A DNA stretch of 64,000 nt. It comes from Apricaphanius iberus. Lineage: Eukaryota; Chordata; Actinopteri; Cyprinodontiformes; Aphaniidae. The translations under genes were made by a program, and so were the position numbers. Of the stretch, positions 1-13,500 are shown piece after piece. The number at the start of each line of letters is the position of its first letter. Within the stretch, counting starts at the first letter, position 1. The notes beneath the pieces are model-generated. The model made no database searches and was not told where the DNA came from. It saw only the letters and a program-made list of their open reading frames with translations. The DNA lies in contig JAPXFQ010000384.1 of assembly GCA_028564705.1 (NCBI GenBank), positions 193,501 to 257,500 of the forward strand, given 5' to 3'.

Positions 1-262
1 GTGGATAAGTCTGATGGAAGCTGTATAAATATCAGCTCAGCCACTGCGGCCCTAGCAATGCTATAAAAAAAGAAATACAGCTATTTCTGCTAAAAACAAA
101 AAGCTCTTGCGTCATGCTCTATGCTCCTGACTCCTGTAATCCATCCTTCACATCCTCAGTTTCTACAGAACAACATGTGTAGGGGGTCAAATCTAGTCAG
201 CAGTGTTTGGAGATTGTTAAGAGAATATATGGAGTATACCATAAATAACTGCTCTGGATGAT
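1..262. other. ITPK1 intron, left edge of window
   Basis: Ordinary AT-rich intron-like sequence before the minisatellite. I see no coding exon of ITPK1 and no recognisable repeat family. Confidence 0.5.
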
Positions 263-1450
263 GCTTTGTAAGAAAGGAGGAACTAGAGAGGAAGGAAGGA
301 AGAGTTGGAACCAGAGAGGAAGGAATGAAGGAAGAGTTGAAACTAGAGAGGAAGGAATGAAGGAAGAGTTGGAACTAGAGAGGAAGGAATGAAGGAAGAG
401 TTGGAACTAGAGAGGAAGGAATGAAGGAAGAGTTGGAACTAGAGAGGAAGGAATGAAGGAAGAGTTGGAACTAGAGAGGAAGGAATGAAGGAAGAGTTGG
501 AACTAAGTAAGAAGGAAGTGTTGAACTAGGGAGAAACTAAGGAAGGGTTGGATCGAGGGAAGAAGTAAGGAAAAGTTGGAACTAGGGAAGAAGGGATGAA
601 GAATTGGAACTAGGTAAGAAGGAATGAAGAGTTAGACCTAGGGAGGAAGTAGGGAGAAGTTGGAACTAGGTAGGAAGGAAGAGTTGGAAATAGGTAGGAA
701 GGAAGGAAGGAATGAAGAGTTGGAAAAAGGAAGGAATGAAGAGTTGGAAAAAGGAAGGAATGAAGAGTTGGTAAAAGGAAGGAATGAAGAGTTGGAAAAA
801 GGAAGGAATGAAGAGTTGGAAAAAGGAAGGAATGAAGAGTTGGAAAAAGGAAGGAATGAAGAGTTGGAAAAAGGAAGGAATGAAGAGTTGGAACGAGGGA
901 GGAAGGGAAGGTAGAGTTGTAACTAGGAAGGAAGGAAGAGTTGGAACTTGGGAGGAACTAAGGGAGAGTTGGAACCAGGGAAGAAGGAATGAAGGAAGGA
1001 AGAGTTGGAAAAAGGAAGAATGAAGAGTTGGAACTAGGGAGTAAGGGAGGGTAGAGTTGGAACTAGGAAGGAAGGAAGAGTTGGAAATAGGGAGGAAGGA
1101 AGGAAGATTTGGAACTTGGGAGGAACTAAGGGAGAGTTGGAACCAGGGAAGAAGGAATGAAGGAAGGAAGAGTTGGAAAAAGGAAGAATGAAGAGTTGGA
1201 ACTAGGGAGTAAGGGAGGGTAGAGTTGGAATGAGGGAGGAAGGGAAGGTAGAGTTGGAAATAGGGAAGAAGGGAAGGTAGAGTTGGAACTAGGAAGGAAG
1301 GAACAGTTGGAACTAGGAAGGAAGGAAGAGTTGGAACTAGGAAGGAAGCGTTGGAACTAGGAAGGAAGGAAGAGTTGGAACTAGGAAGGAAGGAAGAGTT
1401 GGAACTAGGAAAGAAGGAAGGTAGAGTTGGAACTAGGAAGGAAGGGATGG
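263..1450. repeat. GA-rich minisatellite 1 (32-bp and 24-bp units)
   Basis: About 1.2 kb of almost pure purine on the + strand, in the intron just upstream of the first visible ITPK1 exon. Around 300-500 the period is 32 bp (core AGGAAGAGTTGGAACTAGAG). Around 717-890 the period shortens to 24 bp (core GAGTTGGAAAAAGGAAGG), and after about 1020 units of mixed length recur. Long open frames across it, repeating GRNEELEK, are a by-product of the 24-bp period being a multiple of three and are not a gene. The array stops about 100 bp before the splice acceptor at 1557. Confidence 0.95.
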
Positions 1451-1556
1451 ATTAGTTTTTTTATTTTAGAAATTGTTGCCAAAAACACAACAAACGACAG
1501 TCTGAAGGATGTTTGTATTGTAGACATTTATATCCTCTGGTTTCTTTTGCTTTCAG

Positions 1557-4500
1557 CTGGACCTCAGCCAACCTCTGGAGGACCAGGGTCCCCTGGACCT
1601 CATCATCCACAAACTGACCGACCTCCTCCTGGAAGCGGACCAGAACGATTCACAAGCCGTGCTGCAGGTCCAGAGAGTACAGGTATTGATTTAATTTTTT
1701 CGATAATCCATCCATTATTTTATCAAACTAAACTGTAGCTAATAGAAACGCATCTTGATCCTTAACCAGAACTAAACTGACATCGCCTGTTGGGAGTACA
1801 CAGCTGTCACCAAAGCCTCACTGTTAAAGGTGATGTTTAATGATGCCAGCAGGAGCAGTGTGCAGTTCAAGTTCATCATATAAAAACCAGCTTCATCATG
1901 TTTAGAAATGTGTGCATTTCAACAAATTTGTGCACAAAATAGTTTTTATAGTTTTTAAAGAACGACACCCAATGACAGCTTAAGCAGACTCATATACTGA
2001 TTAGAAGTCTTTTTTTTTTTTCTTCTATTTTCTCATCTGAGGCTGTAGTGGATACTTTGAGTGTACCGCTGTGTTTCAACTGAACCATGAGCAGAATAAA
2101 TGCAGGTCAGCGAGATCCAAACGCCTCGGCATAATATGTAGCCACCCCTAAGGGTCATGAGACCCAACGACGTTCTGTGTGAACGATCCGCTGCCGGTCT
2201 ATATCTGCATTGTTTGTTCTAGCACTGCCAGAGACCGTAAACATTTATGAGGTTTATACTTCCAGCTGTAACTGGTCCCAGTTCAGGGAATCGGAGACGA
2301 GATCAGATGAACTTTGGCCGACGGCGACTTGGTAAACCTGGAAGTCTGAGGTCCGGATCCTCCCACCAGGAGACGATCTGTTGTTTGTGTTTGTGAATCT
2401 CTCAGCGCAGCAGATGGTGTCAGATTCATTTATTCACCCGGTCAAATTCAGAGAAACCGGAATCGTGATCGGCGGCATGTCATTGGTTCTCCTGACGCCA
2501 TCGGCGGGACACAGGAAGTGAGAGTGCAGCTCTCCCTGCCGTCGTCACATGGCGCCGTTTTAAAACCGTTCTGGTACTGCAGGACTCTGGTTCTTCGGGG
2601 AGATCGTAAAGTCAAGTTACACTCAAACGTAACATTGTGACCTCTGGCAGGCAAAGTAAATGACATGATAAATCCCTCATTTATGTGAACGATCAGCAGG
2701 GGTGAGGCCTACTGATAGAAAGGTGCACAGTGCAGCACAGTTTGTTGCGTATGAGGCTGCTTCGCAACAGAGCAGTCATAATGTTTTGCCTAATCAGAGC
2801 ACATCCTGTTGACAGGTTAATTTTCTCAGAGCACCGCAGCGCTGGGGTCGAGTTAAACCTTGCGCTGGTTTCGTCTGTGTTTACACATCTGTATGAATTA
2901 TAAGCTTTGGCTCCTTTCTTATTATCGTCCAGCTGTTATTCCGAATCTTTGCTCCGCAGAGGGACAAGCTCTCCTCTCTATTACAGCTCTTTAGTTAAAA
3001 CAAAATGTCACGGTTGGTTTCTCTGCGGCGACTCAGAGGTAGGTGCTGCGCTCCAAGTTGCAGGATGAATGCAGAATATTCCTCGGGAGATCCGCAGATC
3101 AGGAAAGAGGAATAGAGCAGGAGATTCTTTCTACAAGAATTGCAGCCTGATGTCAGACGCTATAAACCCGTTTGATGTAAATGCTGATATATGTTCTTAT
3201 GTTATATATGTCTTCGGTTTGACAGTATTTGATCTCTAGCAGGGAGATCTGTTCCAGAACTGAGCAACATGTGCAGACCTCTCCTACGCCCACGCTGACA
3301 TACGTCTGGCTGCTTTTCTCCTACAGCACCTGCTAAAGAACACTTTCTTTCTCCCTCTCTCTGCTTTTCTTCTGAAATACAGACATCTAAGATTGTTTGG
3401 TCTTCTCATATTTCTGCAAACTTTTTTCTTTTTTTTCTTTTTTACATCATCAATTTGTACTTCGTCTCAGAGCCGGTGCCCCTGACGCCCGTGTGCATCA
3501 CCGCTTTTCTGTATTTCACCAACTACTTGAGGCATTACATTATTTGCATATGCCTAATTGCACGTAAACTTTTATAAGAGCTGAGTTGCGGTTTTGTTTG
3601 TTTTTATGGCCTGTGATGACAGAAGAGATTCCTCCGAAGAACCAATAAGTGGACAGTAGAGTCAAAAACAGAAGGCAGGAGTGGAGAAAGAGTGTGCGGT
3701 TATGTAAAGCGGGGCGACCTCATGCTGACCGAGCATCTGGCGGACAGAGACGCAGTGATGTCACCGCCACATTGAGTGATCCGCCAAGCCTCTGATTCAG
3801 TTTTGCATATCTGTGGATGTAGATGCGTGATCTGTTTTTTGTGTTTTTTTTTGTTGCTGGTCATATCCTGCTTATTGACGCCCCCTACAGATTGAGGATG
3901 TGGTAGAACGGTTGTGAAAGACTCGCTGGAGGCCAAGAGAAGTGCCAGGAGACGTGATGTTGCTGGGCTGCAAATAAAAGCTTTCCGGACTCATAGAAAC
4001 CTTCTGCTTTAATCCTGCAAAAGGTCATGAAGGGCTGTAGTGTGACCAGGTTGTCATCTGCAGAACATCGAAGCTGCAGACTCCATAAACCAAGCAAAGA
4101 TCATTTAAATCATCTGTTTTCTGTTGATTGAGGAATAAATTCTGAGGTTTGATCCTATATCATAAACTTCAGCCCCCCCGCCAGTGGACTTTAAAACGTC
4201 ACCCAGAGCTTTTGTTTGAATTTAAATGATTTAGAAAGCCATAAATGAGCCCAAATGTGTGTTTACGTCTCCGTTTTTCAGGACTACATCGATGCACACC
4301 CTGAGACCGTCGTCCTGGACCCTCTCCCAACCATCCGAACCCTGCTGGACCGCTGCAAGTCCTACCAGCTCGTCCACAGAATAGAAAAGTGTATGCAAGG
4401 TAAGATCGCCGCTGATTGGCTGCATAATCGGGCCAGAAAAGTTTGTTTTGTTTCATGCAGAAGCAAGAACCTTCCTCAAAGTCACATTTTCTTAGCATTT

Positions 4501-7500
4501 GGCAGAGCAGCGAGATTCAGGTAAAACTTTCCGGGTTTCTTCCCACTAGCTTCTCACGTGAGTTTGCTGGAATTTTGGCCCATTTCCGCCTGTCAAGAAC
4601 TGGTGAAACAGAAACAGAAAAAAATGTGTCGAAAAATGTGTTTCTTCCTTCCAGAGTGCATATTTATGTTGCCTTTGGAGTAATGGCTCTCTATCAACTT
4701 CCCATGGTCTTAATGGGTTGATTTGCACATTTTCCCCTCACAATTTTTAAATCTCTGGGACGGAGAACCCGCTTACTTCATGAACTGGATGATGGCTGGA
4801 CATCTCTTGTGCTTTGTACCATAGTTAGCTGAACAGATGGACGTTGCACCTACAGCACCTGGAGAAAAGATATGCAAAGTATAACCAGACAGCTCTCTGC
4901 CTGGGATATTTGCTGGTTTTCGTTTTTCTAGGAATATTCCACCCCCTATTTTGTCTGTTGCCGTCTTCCCCCGCGAGTTGGATGCGGGACAAAAAAAAAA
5001 AAAAAAGGATTTTGTAACCAGCCCAGTCATTTTCCTAATCAGACAGCAGTCGGTTGCTTTAGCTTAGCATAAAGAATGTAAGTAAATGGTAACATCTAGC
5101 TTTTTTTGTGGGCAAAATAATGAAACTAACTCAATAATAATTCCTGGTGACCTCAATTGTCACATCAACTTCATATAAAAATTATTGGTAACAAAGAGTA
5201 ATTACTGGAGCAGATTTAAGCTTGGGACTACATTATGATGAAGCACTGCTTTAAGCCGCCGCTACAAGAAGCAAAGACCCACAAAAATGCAATATTCTAC
5301 CTGAAAGATAGAACTACCTCTGAAGAATATGGCTGTTTTTTATTTTATTTTATTTATTTTTTTTTTTTTTTGGACAGATACTGAACGGCTGTAAATAACG
5401 TTGTATTTGAAGAGTTCTTTTCCAGAACGCTATAAATCCATTTAAATAGTTTTCTGGAAAATTTAATTTTTTTACCTAGACCCACACATTTTGTGAATAT
5501 TCAATTTATCCTGGTAAAATGTTTTGGGTTTTTTTTGCCTCAGAAAATGTTGAACAATGATTATTAAATCAAGCAACAATAGTCTTGATGATCAATTCAA
5601 AGTTAATTTAATTTTTCCTCAAAACGATATAAATCCATCTATTTTTTTTTTTTCAAAACGCTATAAATCCATCCATTTCCAGAGAGAGAGATCCACTAGG
5701 ATAGTTCACTCTTCATCACCCAGGGCTGCATTGTCTGCATACTTGCCAAACTTGAGACCTCAGAATTAGGGAGTCATTGAAAAGGGCCATGGTGCTACAG
5801 TCCCAGACCCCAAAAAATGAGAAAGGAAATGAGGAAACTGTATCTCATAGCACCTTCCTTGGCAAAATAAAAATGTAACAGATTTTATTTTCCATCCATC
5901 TCACATAAGAAACGTTGAGTGTTCATGAAATGGGACGCCGTCAGATATCGGGAGAAATTCGGGAGAATGTTGGCTCTGGGAGATTTTCGGGAGGGTCCCT
6001 GAAATTCGGGGCTCTCCTGAGAAAATCGGGATGGTTGGCGAGTGTGATTGTCAGTCACCTGTTACAATGCGTCCTCATAAAAAGCCCTCGCAGCATCAGA
6101 CAAACCTATTTCTCCTAGGAGTGACAGCACATCTCTCTTTTTGTGCATCCTTAACAGAGGTCTGCTTCGGAAGTACCTCAGGTTTCAGGTCAGCGTAGAA
6201 CGTTCACTGAATTCTGATTAGTTGTGAGGATATATCGCATTTAGGCCAAAAATAGGTTTGGCGCTTATGCCAAGTTACTATAATTGTGACGTCTGGCTGA
6301 CATTTTCTTCTCCAGTTTTAGCATATAACATTTACAACATTTCATCCTAATGACTACAAACATCGAGTTTTGTAGAGTTAATCACTTTAGGAGTCTTTTG
6401 CAGGCACTGCGTAATCTCCTTGCACCTTGCAGCGGCGGCTTACGGCGGCGCTTTGTCGTAATGTAGTCCCAAATCTAAATGAACTACTGTAAGTCCGTCA
6501 TGATAGTTATTTTCATTTGCAGTCAATATGAGTATTGAAGTGTCCAGGAATATTTGGGATAGTTATTGAGTAATTTTTATGACTTTTGCAAACAGAATGC
6601 TAACTGTTACCATTCACTTACATTGTTTATGCTAAGATAAAGCAAACAAACTGCTGCCAGATTAGGATAATGACTGGGATGGTTACAAAATGGTTTTTCT
6701 GATTTATCCAAGTCTGGGGAAGTTGTTAACAGACTAAACTTCACTTAGTGCTGGGGATATCCCTTTAAGTCAGATGGATATTTAACAATTCAAAGCTTAC
6801 AAAGGTATGAAATCGTCCTCTCTGTTGTGTAAGTCTCATCCAATGTCATGCCGTCTTTTTGTACCGCTTATATAAATATCTGTTTTCCAGATTTGGTTTG
6901 CAGAGGTAACCTCCCCGGTGCTTCTGTCCTCAGTCGAAGCAGGACATTTGAAGTAACTGTTGCTTCGTGAAGTTTCCTGTGATGCTATCAGGATGATGGC
7001 GTTTCTGCAGGATCTCCGTTCCTTCTCCCTCGCTGCGTTTCTACTTTTGAATGCCTCCACGTAGACGCCGGACTCTGAGCCGAGCCCATAATTCCTCTCC
7101 TTGTTTACAGGAGAAGCTCTGAACTTGTAAACTGGACTGCGTGCACGCTGCCTCGGAGACAGTCGCTTCCCCATCAGCCCATAAAGTGTGTTTTAGCCTG
7201 ACGACGGGCACATTCCCCGATGGGGAAATCACATCCCCTCACCTCCATATAAGGCAGGGAGCATTAACCTTTAAATTATTCCTTGAGCGCACAAGGCTGC
7301 AGGCCCGGAGTTGGAACAGGGGATCGGCGGTTCTCGGCGTTCTTAAAATAGAAGCAGCAGAAAAAAGGTTGTTTTTTTTGGGAGTTTTTTTATCCAAACA
7401 GACATGATAGTTGTTGCATAACAGGACTGAACTGCATCCTTCTGTCTCGCTGTCGCCAACCCGTTCACAGCCAGTTCACAGGAGCTTTACTGATGCAGAG

Positions 7501-10500
7501 TGCTGGTCGTTACGTTGAGGACAATCGAAATGAACTGGGCTCAAACTGGGTTCAGGAGTCATTAAGGGGCCGTCATGGTAACCTAGTACAAACAGATGCA
7601 GCTGAAACCTTAGATGTGGCCTCGGCATCAGCTGGACTCCTCCATCATGTCAACCTTGAACAGCGATGCTAATACTCAGATCAGGAATTAGGTTTATGTT
7701 GAACCGAAGAACTTCAGATTAATGGACCGCTAGGTTTGATTTATGACTGGAACGTTGGCTCTGCTCCGTTCACTGATGCACTTTAATGTTTCCTCTCGCA
7801 GCCCGAGAAGGGCGCCTGTTGATGTTTCCCAGTGGGATCCGCCAGTTCCCGTGCGTTTTTTTTTTTTTTTTTCCTAAATCCAGAGGATGAAATCAGAACT
7901 CCTTCAGTGTGATGTAGTGAAGGTGATTTCTGTCTCTAACAGACGGATGCTTCAGCAGGACAAACAAAGGGCTTTAACAAGTTTAGAGGCTACTTATGAG
8001 CCTTATGATATGCGGGATAAATGGTTGTAACTGTAATATTTGGCAAAACTCTCCAAATTAAATCGTGGATTATTCTGAGTAGAATCGGTTGTTAAGAAGG
8101 AAAATGTCTTGAGCACAAGAAAGGGCACAAACTAATCAAATCCGCTTTCTAAAAGCCTTCAGCCTAACCTGAAGAATGAGCATACCTTTGTGTGGTTTGA
8201 TAGACTTTTGGTGACTCAGTTTATTTCCATAAATTCGTCGGCTCCGTTGGGTCTGCTCCAGGCGTGCTGTGTTTAGACAGAACCACAGATTGATCCCCGA
8301 GCGGAGCCCGGCATTCCCGCTCCCATCCACCGTTCCCTCTTCTCTTTACAATCAATCGTCGGCTCTGGACCCGAAACGGTTTCTGTTTGACAAGCTTTCA
8401 GTCGTCCGACGGATTTGTTTGACATGTTTTGGGGTTTTTTTACGCCAGCAGCTTTCGGGATTTGTAATGTGACGTAACGTGGATGTTGCAGCATCGAGAT
8501 GTTTTCTGTGGAACATAAAGCAGCTATTCCTGTCCTGGTGAAAGAAAACAAACCCGAAGGGCAGGGAGGAGTAATGGGACACTTCCAGCTGCAATTGCCC
8601 ATAAAACCCATACATGACACGTTTGAGTTGCTTCTAGAAGCAAAAATGAAAGCGTGAAAGCACAAGGTGTAACCGCTGAAGGGGATAGAGAGTGACAACA
8701 AACACTATTTAGTTTATTATCATATCTGGTGAAAGGTTATCGAACCCTTTACAGCAATCTTTCATCCTGAAGAAGCATGTGGCAACAATGGAGAGGAACA
8801 ACTCTTGTTTAACATTGAAAAAAAAACCTCAGGAGAAGTTTTTTTATTGTGTTAACTAATTAAAGAATGTATTTTAATTAATGATTACCCTGCAGGTAAA
8901 TGGAGTGACTTATATGTGATTACAAGGTCTAATTAACAGTTGGCGCTAGCAACTACATGACGGTGCTACTTGTTTTTATGCTTGACTTATGCCGAATTTG
9001 TGTTTAAAGACCTTTGACAATCATGAGACGCATACAGCAACAGTCTTCCATCAGAGGCCTCCTCAGGTTTATTATACAGGATTCACAACATCTCTTTGTA
9101 GATACTTTGACGTAACAACAACATTTAGTTTCCCTTTGGGGTGAAAAATTTTTTTTTGAGTTTAGTTCATTTTAAAAAATTGTTAAATGGGATTATTTTA
9201 AAAGTCTTTTGGACTTTTTAATTGAAATGCTGCAACTAAAACAGCTAATTTAGTTTATTTAAAAGCTGCTGAGTGTTTCAGCTTCAGGAATGACCCTCGG
9301 TCAGTGAAAGCATCTCCATTACAGCTTTGGTGCGTTTTACTGCATTTCCAACGAGGACAGACATGGACAGTGACGTCACTGTAACTGAACAAACTGTTGA
9401 ACCATAGTGTGTATTTACATTTTCCACTGCTTCCTGCTGAGGTGGTTTGACCTAAACTGTTGTTAGTTTCTATGTTGTTGTTTTTTCCCATTATCAACTG
9501 TTTGTTCGTTTTATGAAAGGAAGGAAGAAGAAAAAAACACTGGGGTTTTTCGCTGCTTTTGCTGTTTGCTTATGAGTTTGTTGGACAAATTAATAACCCA
9601 AGCTGCAGCGTCCGGTTTCACCTGAGCTTAAATTTACCTCATTTAAAGTCTTGACAGTTAAAAAAAATAAAAGAAACTGGACTTTTGATGTTCAACCAGG
9701 TGGAACATCTTCAAGATGACAAAAGTTCAGTTGTTTTTATTTTGTTAACTCCCAAGACGTCCGCTACACCAGCATACTTTATTTAAACCCCACGTTAGGA
9801 CCCAGACTGCTGTATATGCATGATGAAGCCAACTAGATGCTGTTTATTCCTGTCAGGAACTTTCCGCTGCAGGAAGTGATGTAAAACATGATGTAAACAG
9901 GGTTTTTATAGCCATCTGTTGGAGATAAGACAGAAGGAGGTCGAGCGCTAGTCGTTAGCCTTCAGGCTCTGACTTCTCCTGTTTGATTTGCTGCTGGGAG
10001 ACCCGTAATGGATGACTGATAGACCCGATGACTTCTGAATGACGGTTGCCCAGGCGTGCAGTTCCTCCCGAAACTCTGTTGCATAACATGGCAGCGTGTT
10101 GCTCGTGCAGTCACATCGCCATGACCCTTAAAGAGCATGTATCAACATGCTCCAAATTAGTGTGTTTAAAGCTAAAATAATTGCATTAAAACGGGATGCG
10201 ATACTGCCAACAGTAAGCATGACTCTGCTGCTTGTGTGGGAGGAGAATTAAGAGCATCACATGCTTTTGTTTGATTAGCAGAACCGTCATAAAGATTCAT
10301 CTGCCTGTCATGTGAGTCAGGTGTTAAACTGTTCACAGCTGACTCAACAGATGATGCAAATCCTTTTAAATAAATAAAAAGAGGAACAGAAACTACATTT
10401 CTTTGCTTTCCTTTCCTTTATTGCTTTTACCCAAATATTTTTGGTGAAAAACAATAATTGTAAAAATTCAAAACTATAATGCAACGATCAGATTTTTTCA

Positions 10501-10536
10501 GACTGATACCGATTACCAGATTAGACAACATGCCGA

Positions 10537-10567
<31 letters not shown>

Positions 10568-13500
10568 ACATTTTATTTTGATTGATAGTTAGTTTTTGGT
10601 TTTGAATATTTTAACAAATAAAAGAGAAAAATTCCTTAAAAATTAATGTATTAGTCTCAAATATTTCCCTAATGACCAAGAAATTATACTAGTTTTTAAA
10701 GTAGCAATGAAGAGTTTAATTATTTTGCACTAATGTCTTTATAGACATATATACAAAAAAATTCCTATAGTTTATTTTATAAATTTTTATTTGACTGTTA
10801 TCATTGAGAACAAATGAAGTAAAACTAGTTGTGTGCAAAAACCTTTTGAATAAAATTGATTTTTTATTCATTAAGAATATTTTAAGTCATTACATTTGAA
10901 TTAGGGTTGCACCGATACTGGTATCGGGTATCGGCCCCGATACTGCCTAATGTACTGGTATTGGTTAAACTTAACCGATACCAGGATCCAATACTCAAAA
11001 TGGGGAAAATCTGCAACAAATTCACCATAAAAGATAAATTTTTCACTTTAAATTTTATTTTTGTGGTAATTTTATATTTTACATCTGTTATTTCGTCTCA
11101 GTTATGTTTAGTTTGTAAAGTCTGGTGCCTTTAATCCCTGTGGCTAAGCAGTCAGGGCACATGATCTATCGGAGCAATAGTGACAAGACCTCTACACTGT
11201 CACAAATATTATCGGATCGGTATCTGGTATCGACAGATACACAAAATCCAGCCATCGGTATCGGGACTGAAAAAGTCGGATCGGTGCATCCCTAATTTGA
11301 ATGATTTTTTTTCTGGGGGGGGGATCATTTCAGCTCAATCTAGAGTCTTAATGTGAAAACCCTCTTTTCTTCTCTTTTAATAAGATGAGAGGCTTTGCTC
11401 TCCTCCATTTATGGTCATCAATACGGAGTTCACCCCGGACGTGCTGGAGCAGATCAAGCTGCAGGGTCTCACATTCCCCTTCAGTGAGTCTCTCCACATG
11501 GAGGCTTTTATCCACGGAACAACTTTTTTAAATTTTCTTCAGTGAATTCTAGAGGTCCATTTGTGTTCTGACCCTTCTGAACTTCCTCCACAGTTTGCAA
11601 AACCCGTGTGGCTCATGGCACCAACTCCCATGAGGTGAGAAACCTGCACACAGTTTTTCTTCCTTTTAGATAGAATACCTCGGTTTGCCATTAACTCGGG
11701 TCAAACTGAATGCGATAAATTTGTTGACCCCTTGTCCATAACCAGCACCACCAGTTAAGGTTTAACTGGTTTCAGCAGCACTTGTCCTTCGTCCACAGAT
11801 GGCCATCATCTTCAGCGAGGAGGACCTAAAGGACGTGAAGCCCCCGTGTGTGATCCAGAGCTTCATCAACCACAACGCGGTACTCTACAAGGTTTTTGTG
11901 GTGGGAGACTCCTACACTGTGGTGGAGAGGCCCTCCCTGAAGAACTTCCCCGCTGGGCCTGCAGGTTGGCATCAGCCGAGGAGTCCATCCACTGCAATCT
12001 GCTCTGCTTGTTCACATCACCCAATGAAACTACGCTCATAAATAAAACGAGGAGCTGTTAGCCTTTTAAGGGCTGCAGCAGGTTCTTACTGCCGTCGGGT
12101 AGTAAAAGCGGCTTTTCCTCCGCAGCATGTCAGAGTTTCACCAGCGCAGGGCTGTCCCCTGGACGGATGACTCCCATATTTGCATGTTGCAAAGTAGAGG
12201 GCTCTCAGGCAAAGCGTTTTTCACCTGCAGTGTAGTAAGCTGCTTTGCGTATGCTTAGCGCCGACAGTTACCTTCAGCAGGGAAAATTTGGTTTGGGTCG
12301 GACACATGTAGCAGGATTACTGCAGGGGTAGGGAGACCAAATTTGGTTCCTGAGCAGCAAGTAGGAGATGCATATGGACTTATTTGCATTAACAATCTTA
12401 AAAATTCTTAAAATTTTAGTTGAAATGCAAAGTATTTGACTTTAATTTTGCCACATTTTTGTTTGTTTGTCTTCGTAAATACGGCTACAAACATGCAGCA
12501 AATATCACTCAAAAAGAGTCAATTTATTAAACCTAACACTGGGTAAATACTGCAAGAAAGATTGGCCCATATGAGAAAAGACACAATAAAACCACAAATT
12601 AGAAGAAATCAACTCAAAAACACCTAATTTGAGTAATTAATAGCGTATGTGTAGGTTAAAAAAGTAGTCTCTACTTGGATGTGTTTTGGGTTCATAATAC
12701 AGGAAGTTAACATTTTAGATTTCCCAGGCTGTGCTGCAGTTTGTGCACCGAAAATGTGAAAGAATGCACGGAAAAAGAAGCAAGCTAAGAGCTTAGGATG
12801 CAGCATGATGCTTTCATTGCAGTTCCTGCACAATCCATCACTTTTAAAACCTGTAAAGGAAGAAATTAACATTCATAGACTTCAAGCTGATTCTTTAAAG
12901 CACAGTTTGTGGAATTTATATAATTTCCCAAAAATACTTTAACATTTTGGATCCAGTTTTAAGAAGCAAAGTCTAGGTTGAGAGACTAAACGGGTTAAAA
13001 AAAACAAAAAAGGCCCCACTTTATTCTTTTAAAGACTGAGACTTCAAACTGATGAAAGGTAAAAAGTTTTGATGTAAATCAAAGACAGAGCATGCCAAAT
13101 AAATATAAATTAGTTTTTACGCCAGATGTGCCAAAACGACCAACATTTGCTGCGTAGCTTGATGTAGCTGCTGTCCTTTGCTGCCACCTACAGTCCATGA
13201 TGTGAAGCATAACTGTGTTTTGTTTGCCTTGCACTTGCAGAAATGAAAGCCATTTTCTTCAACAGCCACAACGTCTCCAAACCGGAGTCCTCCTCAGACC
13301 TAACCTCGGTGGGTGTCTGTCGCTGTTTTTACTTCTTCTTTTTAGTTTTCCTGTTGGTGGACGCCGCTAAACGCTCTCTCTCTCTCTCTCTCTCTCTCGT
13401 GTTGACCTCAGAGAGAGAACGTGGAAGGAGTGTCCCAGCCCCCCTGTGATGATGTCATCAGGGAGTTGTCCAGGTCGCTGCGGCAGGCTCTGGGCGCGTC

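Noticed and set aside
660..1023. Open frames repeating GRNEELEK and KSWKKEGM in the first GA array
   Set aside because: They come from a 24-bp tandem repeat whose period is a multiple of three. No start context, splice logic or conserved domain.
3700..4097. Minus-strand frames in ITPK1 intron
   Set aside because: Short, overlapping, no motifs; consistent with chance open frames.
5735..6047. A separate hAT-like MITE nested in the inverted-repeat element (TTGCCAA ends, CGGGAGA motifs)
   Set aside because: Terminal similarity is short and no matching 8-bp duplication was found, so it was not called as its own feature.
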